Positions 44,063 through 52,090 of a stretch of 64,000 bases of DNA are shown here, piece by piece. Location: contig SHXZ01000010.1 in assembly GCA_009693045.1 (NCBI GenBank), positions 1-64,000 of the forward strand, written 5' to 3'. Below the pieces are notes generated by a model. The model had not been told where the DNA came from. It was given only the letters and a program-made list of their open reading frames with translations, and did no database searches. Source of the DNA: Dehalococcoidia bacterium. Its GTDB lineage: Bacteria; Chloroflexota; Dehalococcoidia; Lucifugimonadales; SHYT01. The translations under genes and the position numbers were made by a program. Each line of letters starts with the position of its first letter. Position 1 is the first letter of the stretch.

Positions 44063-44116
44063 GTCATAACGTAGGAACCAGCACATAACGTGGCAACGAG
44101 CATTGAGAGGCGCGTC

Positions 44117-44653
44117 ATGGCGAAGGACAAGGCGAAGGACAAGGCCAAGAAGCAGGTCAAGGAACTCGTGCAGAAGATGCGCGAGGAGCGCCTCGCGCTG
44201 CTCCAGGCGCTCAAGAGCGTGACCGAGGAGCAGGCCAACGTCCACCCCAACGGCGAATGGTCGGCGAAACAGCAGCTCGCGCACCTGGGCAACGCCGAGC
44301 GGGCCTGGCGGGACTGGGGCCTTGCCCTCCGCAAACAGCCGGGGCTGGTCTTTGGGCCGTCGGTAGAAGAGGGCCAAGACGTGCACCCGGAGCGAGACCC
44401 TGTGGACGAGTATCCGCTGCGCCACTGGATCACGCGACTAAAGGCTATGCGAGCGGAGACGCTAAAGCTGCTCCGTGAAGCCGACCTCCAAGAAGCCGAC
44501 CTGACAGTCAAGGGGCGTCATCGGGCCTTTGGCGAGATGAACGTGATCCAGGCGCTGCGGTCCTTGTACCGCCACGACCGGATGCACGTGGACCAGGTGA
44601 GCGGCCGCGAGCCGACGTACCAGCCTGGCAGGCGTCCCGCGGGCGCAGCGTAG
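44117..44653 (+). CDS. DinB-like (DUF664) protein
   Basis: A 178-residue four-helix DinB-superfamily protein after a Lys-rich N-tail. The helix 1/2 segment reads MREERLALLQALKSVTEEQANVHPNGEWSAKQQLAHLGNAERAW, with the first metal His in AHLGNAE, and the end has SLYRHDRMHVDQV with two further His residues, the usual three-His metal site. Functions in the superfamily include thiol transfer and damage response; none can be assigned. ATG 44117 follows GAGAGG. The 545-bp gap from 44654 to 45198 holds no gene I can support. Confidence 0.75.
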   Translation: MAKDKAKDKAKKQVKELVQKMREERLALLQALKSVTEEQANVHPNGEWSAKQQLAHLGNAERAWRDWGLALRKQPGLVFGPSVEEGQDVHPERDPVDEYPLRHWITRLKAMRAETLKLLREADLQEADLTVKGRHRAFGEMNVIQALRSLYRHDRMHVDQVSGREPTYQPGRRPAGAA

Positions 44654-45198
44654 CGCCCGAAACGCGGTTGCCGCGCTCACACATTCCGCGAGGCGAAGGT
44701 GAGCGGGCGAGGGGGTTACTTCGTGCCCCGACGAAACGGGCGGCCACGTTATGTCCCATCCAGCAAAAACCCTATTGGCGCTCTACATAACAGCTATAGT
44801 GCGAACTAACGTGTTCGGCAGCCGGTTCGGCTTTTCGAGTTGGACGGCTTCACCAAGACATCGAGGCCAGCTTGGCAATCAGTGTAGTCCTCAAAGGTCG
44901 TACAGGTCTTCAGGAAGGTTTGAGGTCTCGCGATGCACTGCAGGTCATGTCATCGAGCGTGGGCGAGGCTTGGCCTGTGCTTCTAAAGGGTGCCTCGGTC
45001 ATCGCTTGGACTTGCTCTTTGCGAGGCGCTCGCATGTCCCCACCAAGTCGCACATGCCCTCCCCCTGCGTCGCCCTGATCAAGATGGATGGCATGGTCCC
45101 CCGCAGCATGGTTGCTCCCCCATGAACCTTGCACGCGGCCTCGCGCAGCAACTCAGTGAAGGGCACAGAGTGAGGCGCATGGCGCGACCGGTCATCGG

Positions 45199-46470
45199 CT
45201 AAACGGGTCCTGCTGGGCTAGCCTCGTCTTCCGGCGCGAATCTGGTTGACCTGGAATTGCCACTCGGCAACCTCACGTCGTTTGCTGGGCAGCTCTCGGC
45301 TATGGCCTGCAGCAACCGGTGGAGGCCCCATTCCTTCGTGGCTGACACGCCTACCGGCGGCGCCCCGGGCGGTTGAATGCCGTCCAGCACCAGGCTGTCC
45401 GGTGCCGAGGCGGCTTCTTCATCCATCAGCAGGTCTAGCTTGTTGAGCACCAGCAGGCGGGGTTTCTCGGCAAGGTCCAGCTCGGCGAGCGTCTCGTCCA
45501 CTACACGAACCTGACCGGCGGCGTTGTGGTGACTTATGTCAACAACGTGGAGCAGGAGATCGGCGCCCTCAAGCTCCTCCAAGGTCGCGCGAAAGGCCGC
45601 GACCAGGAGGGCTGGCAGCTTGTGGATGAAGCCAACCGTATCCGACAGGAATATAGGACGCCCATCGGACAAGCGGACTTGGCGCGTCGTCGGGTCCAGC
45701 GTGGAGAAGAGCCGGTCCTCCACCTTAACAGCCGATTTGCTTAGGACGTTGAACAGCGTGCTCTTGCCGGCGTTGGTGTACCCCACCAGGGCCACCACCG
45801 GTGTGCCGGATGTCTTGCGGCGCTCCCAGTACTGGCTCCGCCGCCGCCGGACGTCCTCCAGGCGCTTCTTGAGCTTCTGGATGCGTTCGGTCACGAGACG
45901 GCGGTCGGTCTCTAGCTGCGACTCGCCCGGGCCGCGCGTGCCGATCCCGGCCCCGAGCCGCTCCAGGTGGGACCACTGCCCCACGAGGCGCGGCAGGAGG
46001 TACTGGCTTTGCGCCAGCTCCACCTGCAGGCGGCCCTCTTGCGTGCGGGCGCGCTGGCCGAAGATGTCTATGATCAGCGCGGTCCGGTCTATGACCTTGA
46101 CCGGGTGCGCCTCGTCGCCTTGCAGGGCCTCCTCCATGTTGCGCTGCTGTGAAGGCTTTAGCTCGTCGTCTACGATGACCAAGGTGCAGTTGAACTCGCG
46201 CACCTTCTCCTGGATCTCCACCAGCTTGCCCTGGCCGACGTAGGTCCTCGTGAGGCGCGGAAGCTGTTGTGACAGTGTGCAGGCGACCTGGGCGCCCGCG
46301 GTGCGTGCAAGCTGGGCGAGCTCATCCAGCGAGTCGCGCAGCTCCCAAGGCTGGTTCTTGCCGCGGACGGCGACGCCGACGAGGAGGGCGCGCTCCGTGG
46401 CCTGGCGGGTCTGGATGCTTGTTGGCTTGGCGACGAGAGGCCTCCTGTGTTCTGCTGTTCGTGGGCTCAT
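45199..46470 (-). CDS. hflX: GTPase HflX
   Basis: A 423-residue ribosome-associated GTPase that splits or rescues stalled 70S ribosomes. The N-terminal HflX domain has LDELAQLARTAGAQV and YVGQGKLVEIQE; a helical linker carries RTQEGRLQVELAQSQYLLPRL and GIGTRGPGESQLETDRR. The G domain has G1 GYTNAGKST, G3 DTVGFI, G4 NKLD and a G5-like SATKEWG. ATG 46470 is taken. TACAAT ends 4 bp before this ATG, so a nearly leaderless transcript is possible. Upstream frames to 46644 are not protein-like. Confidence 0.93.
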   Translation of the reverse strand: MSPRTAEHRRPLVAKPTSIQTRQATERALLVGVAVRGKNQPWELRDSLDELAQLARTAGAQVACTLSQQLPRLTRTYVGQGKLVEIQEKVREFNCTLVIVDDELKPSQQRNMEEALQGDEAHPVKVIDRTALIIDIFGQRARTQEGRLQVELAQSQYLLPRLVGQWSHLERLGAGIGTRGPGESQLETDRRLVTERIQKLKKRLEDVRRRRSQYWERRKTSGTPVVALVGYTNAGKSTLFNVLSKSAVKVEDRLFSTLDPTTRQVRLSDGRPIFLSDTVGFIHKLPALLVAAFRATLEELEGADLLLHVVDISHHNAAGQVRVVDETLAELDLAEKPRLLVLNKLDLLMDEEAASAPDSLVLDGIQPPGAPPVGVSATKEWGLHRLLQAIAESCPANDVRLPSGNSRSTRFAPEDEASPAGPV

Positions 46471-46534
46471 TTGTATTGTAGCGGGTTCTGGGTTTATTCC
46501 TTCGGCGGCCGTGCCTTGAGCGACGTTACCAGGA

Positions 46535-46583
46535 GGAGATTCCGAGGGAGTCCTTCCGCAGAAGGACGACCGAGGAATGACAT
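46535..46583. repeat. Dispersed GAGATTCCGAG...CGAGGAATGACA palindrome
   Basis: Outer arms GATTCC / GGAATGACA enclose an inner AGTCCTTCCGCAGAAGGAC hairpin. The same GGAATGACA-ended family occurs at 48589, 49927, 50058 and 50360. Confidence 0.7.
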
Positions 46584-46597
46584 CATAACCACCGGGG

Positions 46598-47515
46598 CTA
46601 TGCAGGCGCGGCCCCACCAGCAGCCAAGCGGCGCTTGGCCTCATTGTACACCGCTGCAGGCAGTGGGCCTTTGCGCGCGGCAGTAATGTTCTGCGCCAGG
46701 TGCTCCGGGTTCATGGTGCCCACGATGGTGGTATGCAGGTCTGGATGGCTGATGGTGAACCGGAGCAGGAACTCCATTGGGGTCACACCGTCCAACAGAT
46801 CGGACAACCCGGCGCGGTCCCAGAGCTTCCACCTATTCTCCTCCGCCAGGCCGTGACCGGGCTCGCCGCGAGCCACGCCGCCGCGGATGACGGTGCCCGC
46901 GCCGGCCCTGGCGGCCTGGGTGATGGCGGCCTCGTGTTCGCGCTCCAGCGCCGAGTACGGGACCTGGAACGCGTCAAACACGCCCATGGCGATGAGCTCC
47001 CCGACGCCGGGCAACGAGGAAGAGGCGCCGATGAACCGCACCTTGCCCTCTCGCTTGAGGTCCAGCAGCGCCTGAAGCGCGCCTTCCTTTTCGGCCTCCT
47101 GGCGAGACGAGACGTTGTGGAACTGCACGAGGTCCAGGTGGTCGGTCTTGAGGCGCTTCAGGCTCTGGTTCACCCCGTCCATAACGTTCTTGCGCGTGTA
47201 GAGGTGGCGCGCGCCGGGCGGCGCGGTCGCGGGATCCACGATGCAGCCGCACTTGGAGGCGAGGAAGTACTCGTTGCGGCGGTGCGATATGAAGCTGCCG
47301 ATAAGCTCCTCGCTGTCACCGTAGTCAATGGAGGTGTCAATGAAGTTGATGCCCGCGTCGAGCACGCCGTTCAAGACCTTCTCAGCCTGGCCGGGTGCAA
47401 GCTGGCGGCCTCCACGGACCCCGCCTGCTGTGCCGCGCAGCTCCATGGCGCCAAAGCCGAGGACGGTTACGTCAAGTCCGGTGCGGCCGAGTTTGCGCTT
47501 GGGTAGGTCTAGCAT
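46598..47515 (-). CDS. Aldo/keto reductase
   Basis: A 305-residue NADPH-dependent TIM-barrel oxidoreductase. It starts MLDLPKRKLGRTGLDVTVLGFGAMELRG. The catalytic tetrad is visible: Asp and Tyr in NFIDTSIDYGDSEE, Lys in FLASKCG and His in DLVQFHNV. The cofactor end has IVGTMNPEHLAQNI. The substrate is likely an aldehyde or ketone. ATG 47515 is preceded by AAAGGAG at 7 bp. The gap 47516-48016 upstream has one dispersed palindrome (47901-47938) and no gene. Confidence 0.9.
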   Translation of the reverse strand: MLDLPKRKLGRTGLDVTVLGFGAMELRGTAGGVRGGRQLAPGQAEKVLNGVLDAGINFIDTSIDYGDSEELIGSFISHRRNEYFLASKCGCIVDPATAPPGARHLYTRKNVMDGVNQSLKRLKTDHLDLVQFHNVSSRQEAEKEGALQALLDLKREGKVRFIGASSSLPGVGELIAMGVFDAFQVPYSALEREHEAAITQAARAGAGTVIRGGVARGEPGHGLAEENRWKLWDRAGLSDLLDGVTPMEFLLRFTISHPDLHTTIVGTMNPEHLAQNITAARKGPLPAAVYNEAKRRLAAGGAAPA

Positions 47516-47900
47516 CGCACGGCTCCTTTGGTCGTTTGATTCGGGTTGTTTGTTGGGGTGCGAATCCAGCTTTGCCTGGATTTGTTCCCTTTGATTACTT
47601 TTGCTTTGGACGGCTGGTTCGTCTGGCCACGATCGGATGAACAGGGTTTTGTGGTTCGGAAAGTTTTTCTCTTGCGACCTCCTGGCGTTGAAACCGGTGG
47701 CGCTGGGACGGCATACGAGGACGACGGTAACAGAGCACCCCGCTGTCTTAGGGTAGAGGGGCGAGGGCAAAGAGGCAAGAGTCGTTTGGCACAGGGCGCG
47801 GCAAGGATGGAGAGGGCGGGAAGTCTGTTCCTCGGGCGGCTACGCCATGCCAGCGGGGGGTGCTTGTGAATGACGAACGAGGTAGCTGGGCGGTGGGCCT

Positions 47901-47938
47901 ACCTAACCCCCTGCCCCCTTCCCTAAAAGAAAGGGGGA
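47901..47938. repeat. Dispersed CCTAACCCCCTGCCCC-type element
   Basis: ACCTAACCCCCTGCCCCCTT followed by CCCTAAAAGAAAGGGGGA. Near-identical left half to the copy at 48491. Confidence 0.7.
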
Positions 47939-48016
47939 TTATGGCCAGGAAGCAGGGTCTGCTCGTCGCTCGCTCTGGGTTTGCGGCGCCCAGCGGAGCG
48001 ATTTGCCAGTCGTCGG

Positions 48017-48466
48017 CTAGTCCACGACCACCGTGAGGGCAAGGGCCCACACGTTCTTTTCGCCGCCCTCCCAGGGCCGGCTGTAGCCAAGGGTTATGGT
48101 GGCGCGTCCCTTGTTCTGGGCTTTGAGCGTCCATGTTTCCTGCCCAGCGGCTCCTACCGGCGGGGCTGTCCCGCCGCTGGCGGCCTGAGGCGCGGTGAAG
48201 GTGTGTCCTAGCTGTTGCACGACTGAGGTGTCACTGATCTGCGCGGCCTCCGGCCACAGAAAGCCTGTGGTGCGGTTGGAGCAGAGGGTGACGGTGAACG
48301 AGTCGCCGACGCGGGCGTCCGTGGTCTTCTCCATGTGCGGCCGGGTGGAGAAGGCATCGCATGACACGGCGAGGACGACCGGCTTCGGGGCGTCGCAGGC
48401 GACGAGGCCGAGTAATACGACCGTGAGGGAGACGGCTACGCGGGTTCTTTTCAGCAGGTGCAGCAT
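48017..48466 (-). CDS. Chagasin-like (I42) cysteine-protease inhibitor lipoprotein
   Basis: A 149-residue lipoprotein with signal peptide ending at Cys24 (VVLLGLVACDAP). The mature part carries the I42 inhibitor loops: loop L4-like SNRTTGFLWP (NxTTGFxW), a Gly-rich middle loop SGGTAPPVGAAGQETWTL, and YSRPWE near the end (RPWE loop). These three wedges block papain-family proteases. ATG 48466 follows AAAGG. It is a secreted inhibitor, perhaps protecting surface proteins; no target protease is in the window. Confidence 0.85.
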   Translation of the reverse strand: MLHLLKRTRVAVSLTVVLLGLVACDAPKPVVLAVSCDAFSTRPHMEKTTDARVGDSFTVTLCSNRTTGFLWPEAAQISDTSVVQQLGHTFTAPQAASGGTAPPVGAAGQETWTLKAQNKGRATITLGYSRPWEGGEKNVWALALTVVVD

Positions 48467-48490
48467 GGGAGTTGCCTTTGCGGCGTCAAT

Positions 48491-48620
48491 ACCTAACCCC
48501 CTGCCCCCTTCCATACGAGGGAAGGGGGCAGGGGTCGCAACAGTGATGTGTGCTCCCACGGCGGCCGCGCGTCGAGTGGCGAAACCGGGAGAGATTCCGA
48601 GCGGAGCGAGGAATGACAGG
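48491..48620. repeat. Two dispersed palindromes upstream of the inhibitor gene
   Basis: CCTAACCCCCTGCCCCCTTCC with GGAAGGGGGCAGGGG (48491-48535), then GAGATTCCGAGCGGAGCGAG followed by GAATGACA (48589-48620). Confidence 0.75.
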
Positions 48621-48652
48621 GAGGTGGTCGGAATGCCAATCTAACGATGTTG

Positions 48653-49834
48653 TCACTCCTTCGCTGGTGGCGGAGGCACCTTCCAGCCCTTGAGCTTCTG
48701 GACGGCCTTGTCCACATTCTCGTCGGCGGTGGTCATGGAGAGGCGGACATAGCCCTCGCCGTTGGGGCCGAAGCCGTTGCCGGGCGTGACGACGATGCCC
48801 TTCTGGTCCAGGATCGTCGCTGCGAAGCCGGCGGAGGTGTACCCCTCCGGCACGCGCGCCCACAGGTACAGGCTGGCGCGCGGCATCTCAAAGCGGAGGC
48901 CGATCTCGCGGAGCACGGGCGCGAGCTTATCGCGGCGGCGCTGGTAGATGCGGCAGTTGTTGGCAACGGCGTCCTGCGGGCCTGAGAGCGCCTCAATGCC
49001 CATCTCCTGGATGGCCTGGGGCACGCCGGAGTCCAGGTTGGACTTGACGCGGAAGAGGGCGTTGATCATGTCGGGGTTGCCCACCGCGAAGCCGAGCCGC
49101 CATCCGGTCATGTTGTACATCTTGGACAGGGAGTGGAACTCAATAGCAACGTCTTTAGCGCCCGGCACCTGCATGATGCTGGGGGCCTTGTAGCCGTCAA
49201 AGGTCACCTCGGAGTAGGCGGCGTCGTGGAGGACGGGGATGTTGTAGCGCTTGCCGAAGGCGACGGCCTTCTCCATGTAGCGCAGGTCGGCCACCGCGCC
49301 CGTAGGGTTGTTGGGGTAGTTGAGCCAGAGCACCTTGGCGGAGCGGGCCACGTCGGACGGGATGGCGTCCAGGTCCACGAGCCAGCCGTTCTCCTCTCTG
49401 AGCGGCAGCCAGTGGGAGGTGCCGCCCGCAAACATGGTCCCTATGCTGTACACGGGGTAGCCCGGGTCGGGCACGAGGGCGACGTCGCCGGGGTCAATGA
49501 AGCACAGAGCCGCGTGGCCGATGCCCTCCTTGGCGCCGATGAGGGAGACGACCTCTTTATCCGCGTTGAGCGCGATGCCGAAGCGCTTCTGGAACCAGTC
49601 GGCGGCGGCGCGCTTGAACTCGGGCAGGCCGTCGGACTCGGGGTAGCGGTGGTTGGCGGACTTGAGCGCGGCCTGGCGCAGTCGCTCCACGACGTGCGGC
49701 GGCGTTGGGATGTCCGGGTCGCCGATGCCGAAGGAGATGACCTCCTCGCCCTTGGCGCGTTTCTCTGCGATCTTCTGGGAGATCTGGACGAAGAGGTACG
49801 GCGGGAGCTGCTGGACGCGTTTGGCGAAATTCAA
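48653..49834 (-). CDS. dapL: LL-diaminopimelate aminotransferase
   Basis: A 393-residue fold-type I PLP aminotransferase matching DapL, which converts tetrahydrodipicolinate directly to LL-diaminopimelate and so bypasses three steps of lysine/peptidoglycan precursor synthesis. Key blocks are SFGIGDPDIPTP, ANHRYPESDGLPEFK, LIGAKEGIGHAAL, LWLNYPNNPTGAVA, HDAAYSEVTFDGY and Lys in FHSLSKMYNMTGWRLGF. The start is TTG 49834, with AAGGAGG four bases ahead; no nearby ATG fits. dapF lies 1 kb upstream on the same strand, supporting the assignment. Generic class I aminotransferase is the alternative. Confidence 0.88.
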   Translation of the reverse strand: MNFAKRVQQLPPYLFVQISQKIAEKRAKGEEVISFGIGDPDIPTPPHVVERLRQAALKSANHRYPESDGLPEFKRAAADWFQKRFGIALNADKEVVSLIGAKEGIGHAALCFIDPGDVALVPDPGYPVYSIGTMFAGGTSHWLPLREENGWLVDLDAIPSDVARSAKVLWLNYPNNPTGAVADLRYMEKAVAFGKRYNIPVLHDAAYSEVTFDGYKAPSIMQVPGAKDVAIEFHSLSKMYNMTGWRLGFAVGNPDMINALFRVKSNLDSGVPQAIQEMGIEALSGPQDAVANNCRIYQRRRDKLAPVLREIGLRFEMPRASLYLWARVPEGYTSAGFAATILDQKGIVVTPGNGFGPNGEGYVRLSMTTADENVDKAVQKLKGWKVPPPPAKE

Positions 49835-49849
49835 GGCGCCTCCTTATTA

Positions 49850-50086
49850 CCTCACCCCTAACCCCTCTCCACAATGTGGAGAGGGGTTGGCTTTATAGCC
49901 ACGTGGGTAGCATTGTATCGTGCGTGGAGATTCTTCGCAGCGCTCACAATGACGACGGGGGCACCCTTACCCCCGGCCCTGTTCTTTTCGTGTGGAGGAT
50001 GAGGAGTGAGTGCTAGGTAGTTGCAGGTGAGTCGCGCGGTGGGCAGCGCAATGTGGTGGAGATTCCTCACTCCGTTCGGAATGACA
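49850..50086. repeat. Three dispersed palindromes in the dapL upstream region
   Basis: CTCACCCCTAACCCCTCTCC with its GGAGAGGGG partner (49850-49889), GAGATTCTTCGCAGCGCTCA followed by CAATGAC (49927-49953), and GAGATTCCTCACTCCGTTCG followed by GAATGACA (50058-50086). No gene in 49835-50096. Confidence 0.75.
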
Positions 50087-50096
50087 GTGGGAGGTG

Positions 50097-50300
50097 CTAG
50101 TGGATGACGTCCTCGTCTTCGTCAACGACGGAGAGCTGGCTTTTGTGGACGAGGAGCTTGTCGCCGGCGGTCAGGGTGAATCGGTACAGGGGCTCGTTGG
50201 CGCGGCAGAGGTCGCAGTCCTCGGGCCAGACGCCGAAGACGTTGTGGTGGAGCTGGCGGTTTTCTTCGGTCCAGGTGATGGCGCTGGGCAGGTCAGACAT
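50097..50300 (-). CDS. Small acidic protein with CDLC motif
   Basis: A 67-residue protein, MSDLPSAITWTEENRQLHHN..., containing VWPEDCDLCRANEP (C-x-x-C) and an acidic end VVDEDEDVIH. With the neighbouring HH it could bind zinc. No family recognised. ATG 50300 has a GAGGT-type site upstream. GC content matches the core genome. Confidence 0.55.
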   Translation of the reverse strand: MSDLPSAITWTEENRQLHHNVFGVWPEDCDLCRANEPLYRFTLTAGDKLLVHKSQLSVVDEDEDVIH

Positions 50301-50309
50301 GAGGCATAA

Positions 50310-50387
50310 CCTCACCTCCTCCCTCCCCCTCTCCACGATGCAGAGAGGGGGAGGGAGACGGATTCTTCGCTGCGCTCAGAATGACAA
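50310..50387. repeat. Two dispersed palindromes
   Basis: CTCACCTCCTCCCTCCCCCT with the GGGGGAGGGAG partner (50310-50357), followed by GATTCTTCGCTGCGCTCAGA then ATGACA (50360-50387). They follow each other directly, the same order as at 48491-48620. Confidence 0.75.
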
Positions 50388-50474
50388 GCAGACGATGACT
50401 CAGATACTCGGAGGCACAAACCACCTGGGAGCACTGAACTTAATTGTTATGTGATAGACCATCGAATCCTTCAG

Positions 50475-50918
50475 TTACTCGTCCGTTGTTTTTCTATCCA
50501 TCTTCCATTTGAGCAAACGTTTCGTACCCTGGCTTCCATACGTCTCTTCGTAGTGCTTCAGGCTTACCAAGTACATATCAGCGTGGTCAGTGGCTTCAAG
50601 ATATATTCCAACCCATGGATCGCAACTAAAAGCACGGCATGCGTCCAACAGCTTTTTCCGATCATTCTTTTTGTCATCTAATAAGGTTACGTGGTCCCGT
50701 TCTGTACCCTTGACCCTGGTTCTTGCCTTGACGCTGATTCCGAATCTCCGGTCAGTTTTGGAATTATAAGCAATTATGTCGATGCCAGTGTGATCAATTA
50801 TTGATGTCTCAAAACCAGAACGAGATAGCCAGTTGCAAATTAGGACTTCTCCAAGCTGACCAATGATCTCCGAATGTCGTGAGCTCTTGTGAATTGGCGA
50901 ATTTGAATCATTAGACAT
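50475..50918 (-). CDS. PD-(D/E)XK nuclease-like protein overlapping dapF
   Basis: A 147-residue AT-rich protein. GQLGEVLICNWLSRSGFETS (20-39, helix with Glu24), HTGIDIIAY (43-51, Asp47) and FGISVKARTR (59-68, Lys64) follow the order of restriction-endonuclease-like folds (E, D, x-x-K), although the residue two before Lys is Ser rather than Glu/Gln. It would act on DNA or RNA if active. The first 8 bases of the gene (ATGTCTAA) overlap the end of dapF, so translation may be coupled. Composition and codon use differ sharply from dapF, indicating transfer. Confidence 0.6.
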   Translation of the reverse strand: MSNDSNSPIHKSSRHSEIIGQLGEVLICNWLSRSGFETSIIDHTGIDIIAYNSKTDRRFGISVKARTRVKGTERDHVTLLDDKKNDRKKLLDACRAFSCDPWVGIYLEATDHADMYLVSLKHYEETYGSQGTKRLLKWKMDRKTTDE

Positions 50919-51849
50919 TCTTTGTGTCCCACTCCACGTCAAACACCTCCGCAATGGGGCCTTCCATGACCACCTCGCCCACGCCGTCCCAGGTGATGCG
51001 GAGCGTGCCGCCATGGAGTGTTATGTCAACAGTGTCGTCCGTGAGGCCGTGGAGGCGCGCGGCCACGGCGACGGCGCAGGCGCCAGTTCCGCAGGCCATG
51101 GTCTCGCCGGAGCCGCGCTCCCACACGCGGACGTTGAGGTGGCCGCGGTCAACGACGTTGACGATCTCAAAGTTGACGCGGCGGGGGAAAAATGGGTGGT
51201 GCTCCACCTTGGGGCCGACCTGGTGCAGCGGAAAGTCGGCGATTGGGGTAGTGAGGAAGGCGACGGCGTGCGGGTTGCCCATGGAGACGCAGGTGAGGCG
51301 CAGGGCGTGGCTGTCCACGGTGAGGAGGTGGTCCATCAAAGGCCCTTCGACAGGCTCAGGGCGAGCGGGTGTATCGCGCAGATCCGCTGATCTAACCCCC
51401 GGCCCCTTCCCTGCGAGGGAAGGGGAGGAAGTGGTGAGCATCGCAGTGTTCACCGGGATGTCTGCTGGGCGAAGGATGGGTTTGCCCATGCCGACGCGGG
51501 CGCCGGTGATGACGCCGTTGGTGAGGACTGGCTCAACGGTCTTGATGCCGGCGAGGGTCTCCACGCGGAACGGCCTGCCCTTGGGCCGCTGGGCGAGGTT
51601 GTTTTCCATGGCGAAGCGGACGAGGCAGCGGATGCCGTTGCCGCACATCTCGCCCTCAGAGCCGTCGGCGTTGAACATCCGCATGCGGATGTCGGCGGTG
51701 GTGGACGGCAGGGCGAGGATGACGCCGTCGGCGCCGACGCCCAAGTGGCGGTGGCTGATGGCGCGGGCGACGGCGGGCCAGTCGGCCTGCTGGCGGCCGT
51801 CGGTGAAGAGGTAGTCGTTGCCGGCGCCGTGGAGCTTGGTGAAGCGCAT
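50911..51849 (-). CDS. dapF: Diaminopimelate epimerase with repeat-derived insertion
   Basis: A 312-residue DapF that interconverts LL- and meso-diaminopimelate. The start MRFTKLHGAGNDY, first catalytic Cys69 in MCGNGIRC, MGNPHAVAF and the second catalytic Cys in ETMACGTGACA are all intact. It exceeds the usual length of about 275 by roughly 35 residues. The excess (136-170, AMLTTSSPSLAGKGPGVRSA and DTPARPEPVEG) is encoded by two dispersed repeats inserted in frame in a surface loop between PADIPVN and PLMDHLL. ATG 51849. Works with DapL in the lysine and cell-wall precursor pathway. Confidence 0.93.
   Translation of the reverse strand: MRFTKLHGAGNDYLFTDGRQQADWPAVARAISHRHLGVGADGVILALPSTTADIRMRMFNADGSEGEMCGNGIRCLVRFAMENNLAQRPKGRPFRVETLAGIKTVEPVLTNGVITGARVGMGKPILRPADIPVNTAMLTTSSPSLAGKGPGVRSADLRDTPARPEPVEGPLMDHLLTVDSHALRLTCVSMGNPHAVAFLTTPIADFPLHQVGPKVEHHPFFPRRVNFEIVNVVDRGHLNVRVWERGSGETMACGTGACAVAVAARLHGLTDDTVDITLHGGTLRITWDGVGEVVMEGPIAEVFDVEWDTKNV
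51340..51435. repeat. Two dispersed palindromic repeats inserted inside dapF
   Basis: CCCTTCGACAGGCTCAGGGC then GAGCGGG (51343-51369, the element that encodes RPEPVEG), and CTAACCCCCGGCCCCTTCCC with the GGGAAGGGG partner (51391-51427). Both are translated in frame. Confidence 0.8.
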
Positions 51850-51892
51850 AACCTCTCCCCCGGCCCCTCCCCTAAAGGGGGAGGGGAGAAGA
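51849..51892. repeat. Dispersed pyrimidine-rich palindrome at the dapF start
   Basis: ACCTCTCCCCCGGCCCCTCC with the AAAGGGGGAGGGGAGAAG partner. It occupies the place where the dapF ribosome-binding site is expected. The rest of the gap to 52090 shows a partial repeat near 52045 only. Confidence 0.7.
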
Positions 51893-52090
51893 CTACCGAA
51901 GGGGCGGGGCCCCTTGGGGCATCCCCCTTTACTTGGGTGACCGTGTGATTAGTGTAGCGGTGACGGCGAGGGTTGTCAGCTACGCCAGGCCATCTGTCCG
52001 AAACGCGGTTGGCGCATCCCGATGCGTCACGCCGGATAAATGTGGGCGGGCAAGAAGACCCTTCGCTGCGCTCCAGGGCAGGCCTCGCCC

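Noticed and set aside
44654-45198. A 124-codon + frame (44751-45125) and a 68-codon frame (44872-45078)
   Set aside because: Skewed composition (Arg/Ser/Pro-rich), no ribosome-binding site and no family resemblance; the gap is treated as non-coding.
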